DNA of 64,000 nt from positions 62,806,867 to 62,870,866 of the forward strand of contig OZ020303.1 of the NCBI GenBank assembly GCA_963971305.1, given 5' to 3'. Shown here in pieces: positions 61,690-64,000 of the stretch. A program made the translations under genes and the position numbers. Origin of the DNA: Arcuatula senhousia (Eukaryota; Mollusca; Bivalvia; Mytilida; Mytilidae). The notes below the pieces were generated by a model that was not told the DNA's origin, searched no databases, and saw nothing but the letters and a program-made list of their open reading frames with translations. How positions within the stretch are numbered: the first letter of the stretch is position 1; every line of letters begins with the position of its first letter.

Positions 61690-64000
61690 GAGTGGGATCA
61701 AAGTATATTTTTTCAAAGAAGGTGAAGGTGAACGATGTTACAGTGGTTAAGCTTATTACGGTCTGCTGTAGCGAAGAAAATAAGAAGTACCAATAAGGCA
61801 TTCAAATGTAGAACAATAGCATTAAGCTCAAAGTCTAAATAAATAGTATAAAAAAATTTAAAAAGAAAATTTCCCGATTAAGTAGACAAAGTAAAACTGA
61901 TTAGTTTGGTTATTGAAATGACTGAATAGCTTAAGGATCTGCAGCTCCCGGGTTCATAAAACATCTCAAATTGGGTATTTCCTCAAATCTTTCCTCAACT
62001 AAAATTCAACAGTTTTGGTTAGATTGAGGAAAGATTCGAGGTAATACTCAATTTGAGATGTGTTGTGCCACCGGGGCCTGCTTTCTCGGCGGGTATACTT
62101 TTTAAAACTAGTTACTGAAAATATAAGATTATATCCTATGTTAAAAGTGTACCCATCTTTATTCGTTTAAAAGTGTTATTTATTTAATTACAATTTAACA
62201 AAATAGGTGAGACATCGAAGGACATTGCTGACAGTGAAAAAAATATATATTATAAATTAAGTAATGGTAAGTGCTCGTATATAATAAAGGTGGTAAAAAT
62301 AGCGTCTTAAAAGCAAGAAAATTAATTAACCTAAGAGGTTGTTAAAAATTGTAGTACATTTTATTTATGAAAGCTTTAAATGGTGGTTGTTTATATGAAA
62401 CTTATGTGAGACAATATAGAATTTGGATAAGTGCTTGCAAAAGGTCGATCAAATCTGTGAAACTAATACAGCATCAACGTAAAACTACAACAAAACGGTA
62501 CCTTTAGTTCTGACTTTTATAAATAAGACAAAATAAATTAATTGACTCCACAACAATGCAATGCTTGCCATAAAAAGTTGGGGCATGATTCGGATGTAAG
62601 TACCTATTATAGTTAATTTGATTTATATTTTTTTTTTAAATCACGAAAGCATATTTCTGATAAAAAAAGCCTATTCCACTTAAAATGATAATTAATAAAA
62701 ATGAATTTTGGTTTTGCACGGACCTAAATTATTTTGCAACTGACGCAACGCAAACAATGTCACTGTGATATATCTTATGTTCATAGGGTGTGACATACGG
62801 GTCTTTGGGTGTGATAAATGGACGCGTCCATGTTTACTTTGATGTACCAACGTGCATAAGTGCATGTACACAAATGGCCATTAGGGTTGGATAACTGCAC
62901 CAAAAGTGACGTCGAACATCGGCCTGTCAACTTGTCAGCCGATTTTTAGACATTCAGATAAATTTGTCGGTCAGATATTTATGACAACACTGTGTTGTAC
63001 AAGAAACACTGTAAAAATGTGTATTGTGTTGAAAACAACTTGTTAGAATAATGTACATGGTTTTTCGGTGAATAGTTGGAACGGTTTGCTGAAGAATGTG
63101 CATTAACATATCGTGGTCAGCCCAAAACAATGATACTTTAGTTTATATATATTAAAGTTGTACCATTAAATGTTTTTTTATCAGCATCGTGAAGATACAA
63201 AAATAAGTGAATCAACAAATAAATGCACGAGTAAATAAAAAATAAAAATAAGTAAAAAAAAATTAAAAAAAAAAACAATATTTACACTTCATCTTACAGT
63301 TTTCATTTTTGTGTGTTTTTTTTTTACATCAATTATCGTTCTATAATTGCTTCTCGTATTTACATATATTTTTTTTTTTTTCAAAATCAAAATACTCTCA
63401 TGTTTTTAAGTTTAAAAGAACAATTTCAACTGGGAGAGGAAATAATTGATTATATTATGCTATTTTTTATGAAGTACTTTTCCATTTTAGTAATACTTCA
63501 GCTGAAGCGTCTTACTATTGGTTTGATGGTGGTCAATTTTGCCCTTTTTCACCCTAGCAGAATGATAGAAGAAGCTTACTTGCTTTAAAAGGTTCTCTGC
63601 ACAAAATTACTCACATGACTAATGATTTCAATATTAAAGTAGTTTGTCACTTTTTTACAGTAAATTCCTCATAATTTTATGGACCTGAACTTTGGAAGAT
63701 GTCATCATTAAAGTCACCTATAAATATTATTGATTATAAATCATTTAACGCATAAACATTCCAGAGAATACAAGATATAGTTAAGAAAGCATTCAAATTT
63801 AAAGATTTTAATGAGATTGAAATAAAATACGTTGTTTTATATTTTATGAAATGAATTTGATATATTTAGTAAAAAAATGGATTGCTTACCCTAAGAGCCT
63901 CTTTGAATTGTAATCATTACTACATAAAATTGGTGTTTTCTTAACTTAGGCTCGATGTTTTACCTATATTGTCGATAAAATTGACATTTAGACTACTTTA
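61690..64000. other. Region upstream of gene C to window end
   Basis: The missing 5' exon of gene C may lie here or outside the window. A foldback repeat at 61948-62085 pairs CATAAAACATCTCAAATT with AATTTGAGATGTGTTGTG and carries a second nested pair (CCTCAAATCTTTCCTCAA and its inverse); it is related to 32916-33050. The rest is AT-rich with homopolymer runs, and no exon could be supported. Confidence 0.45.
61948..62085. repeat. Short foldback repeat upstream of gene C
   Basis: CCCGGGTTCATAAAACATCT and AGATGTGTTGTGCCACCGGG form an inverted pair of outer ends. GAGGAAAGATTCGAGG pairs with CCTCAAATCTTTCCTC inside. Same family as 32916-33050. Confidence 0.7.

Noticed and set aside
63313..63588. 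91-codon plus-strand frame near the window end
   Set aside because: Begins in T homopolymers and shows no recognisable domain; left out for lack of support.

Overview
The window looks like AT-rich nuclear DNA of an animal, most probably a bivalve mollusc and perhaps a mytilid mussel. The reasons are intron-split genes with GT/AG borders, very repeat-rich intergenic DNA, and dispersed repeats that begin with GCTCACCTGG and end in an 'AGGCTCCTGGGAGCCTCTTG' type terminus, a style I associate with bivalve genomes. The species assignment is inference. There are no bacterial-style operons, rRNA, tRNA or CRISPR arrays that I can support.

Layout. 1-7155: nested dispersed repeats on both strands. 7240-7735: two unassigned minus-strand candidate exons. 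8343-15520 (+): an eight-exon DNase I family gene with the whole catalytic residue set. 15600-19240: AT-rich DNA with hairpin repeats. 19240-28472 (+): one large interspersed repeat interrupted by a 0.65 kb element and by a 7.5 kb satellite block that has transposon-like ends. 28949-31934: a 3 kb element with terminal inverted repeats and a 5 bp target duplication. 32668-36286 (+): a four-exon UPF0489 (C5orf22-like) gene with an N-terminal membrane anchor.

37961-61685 (-): a cluster of three single-pass membrane protein genes, called A, B and C here. A and B share a cysteine-rich extracellular module, a transmembrane exon, a tiny basic juxtamembrane exon and a long cytoplasmic exon carrying repeated Y-F-[IV]-L-[DE] tyrosine motifs. 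C has the same membrane-to-tail exon and phase layout but a cysteine-free, Ser/Thr-rich ectodomain. Two copies of one foldback element lie in A and B, in different introns.

The most interesting undescribed features are the A/B/C receptor-like cluster with its repeated tyrosine motif and the satellite that appears to have been carried or expanded inside a terminal-inverted-repeat element. Exon borders were read by eye from splice consensus and reading-frame continuity. All spliced models keep frame, but first exons of the DNase, B and C genes are missing or uncertain. The functional role of the cluster is unknown.
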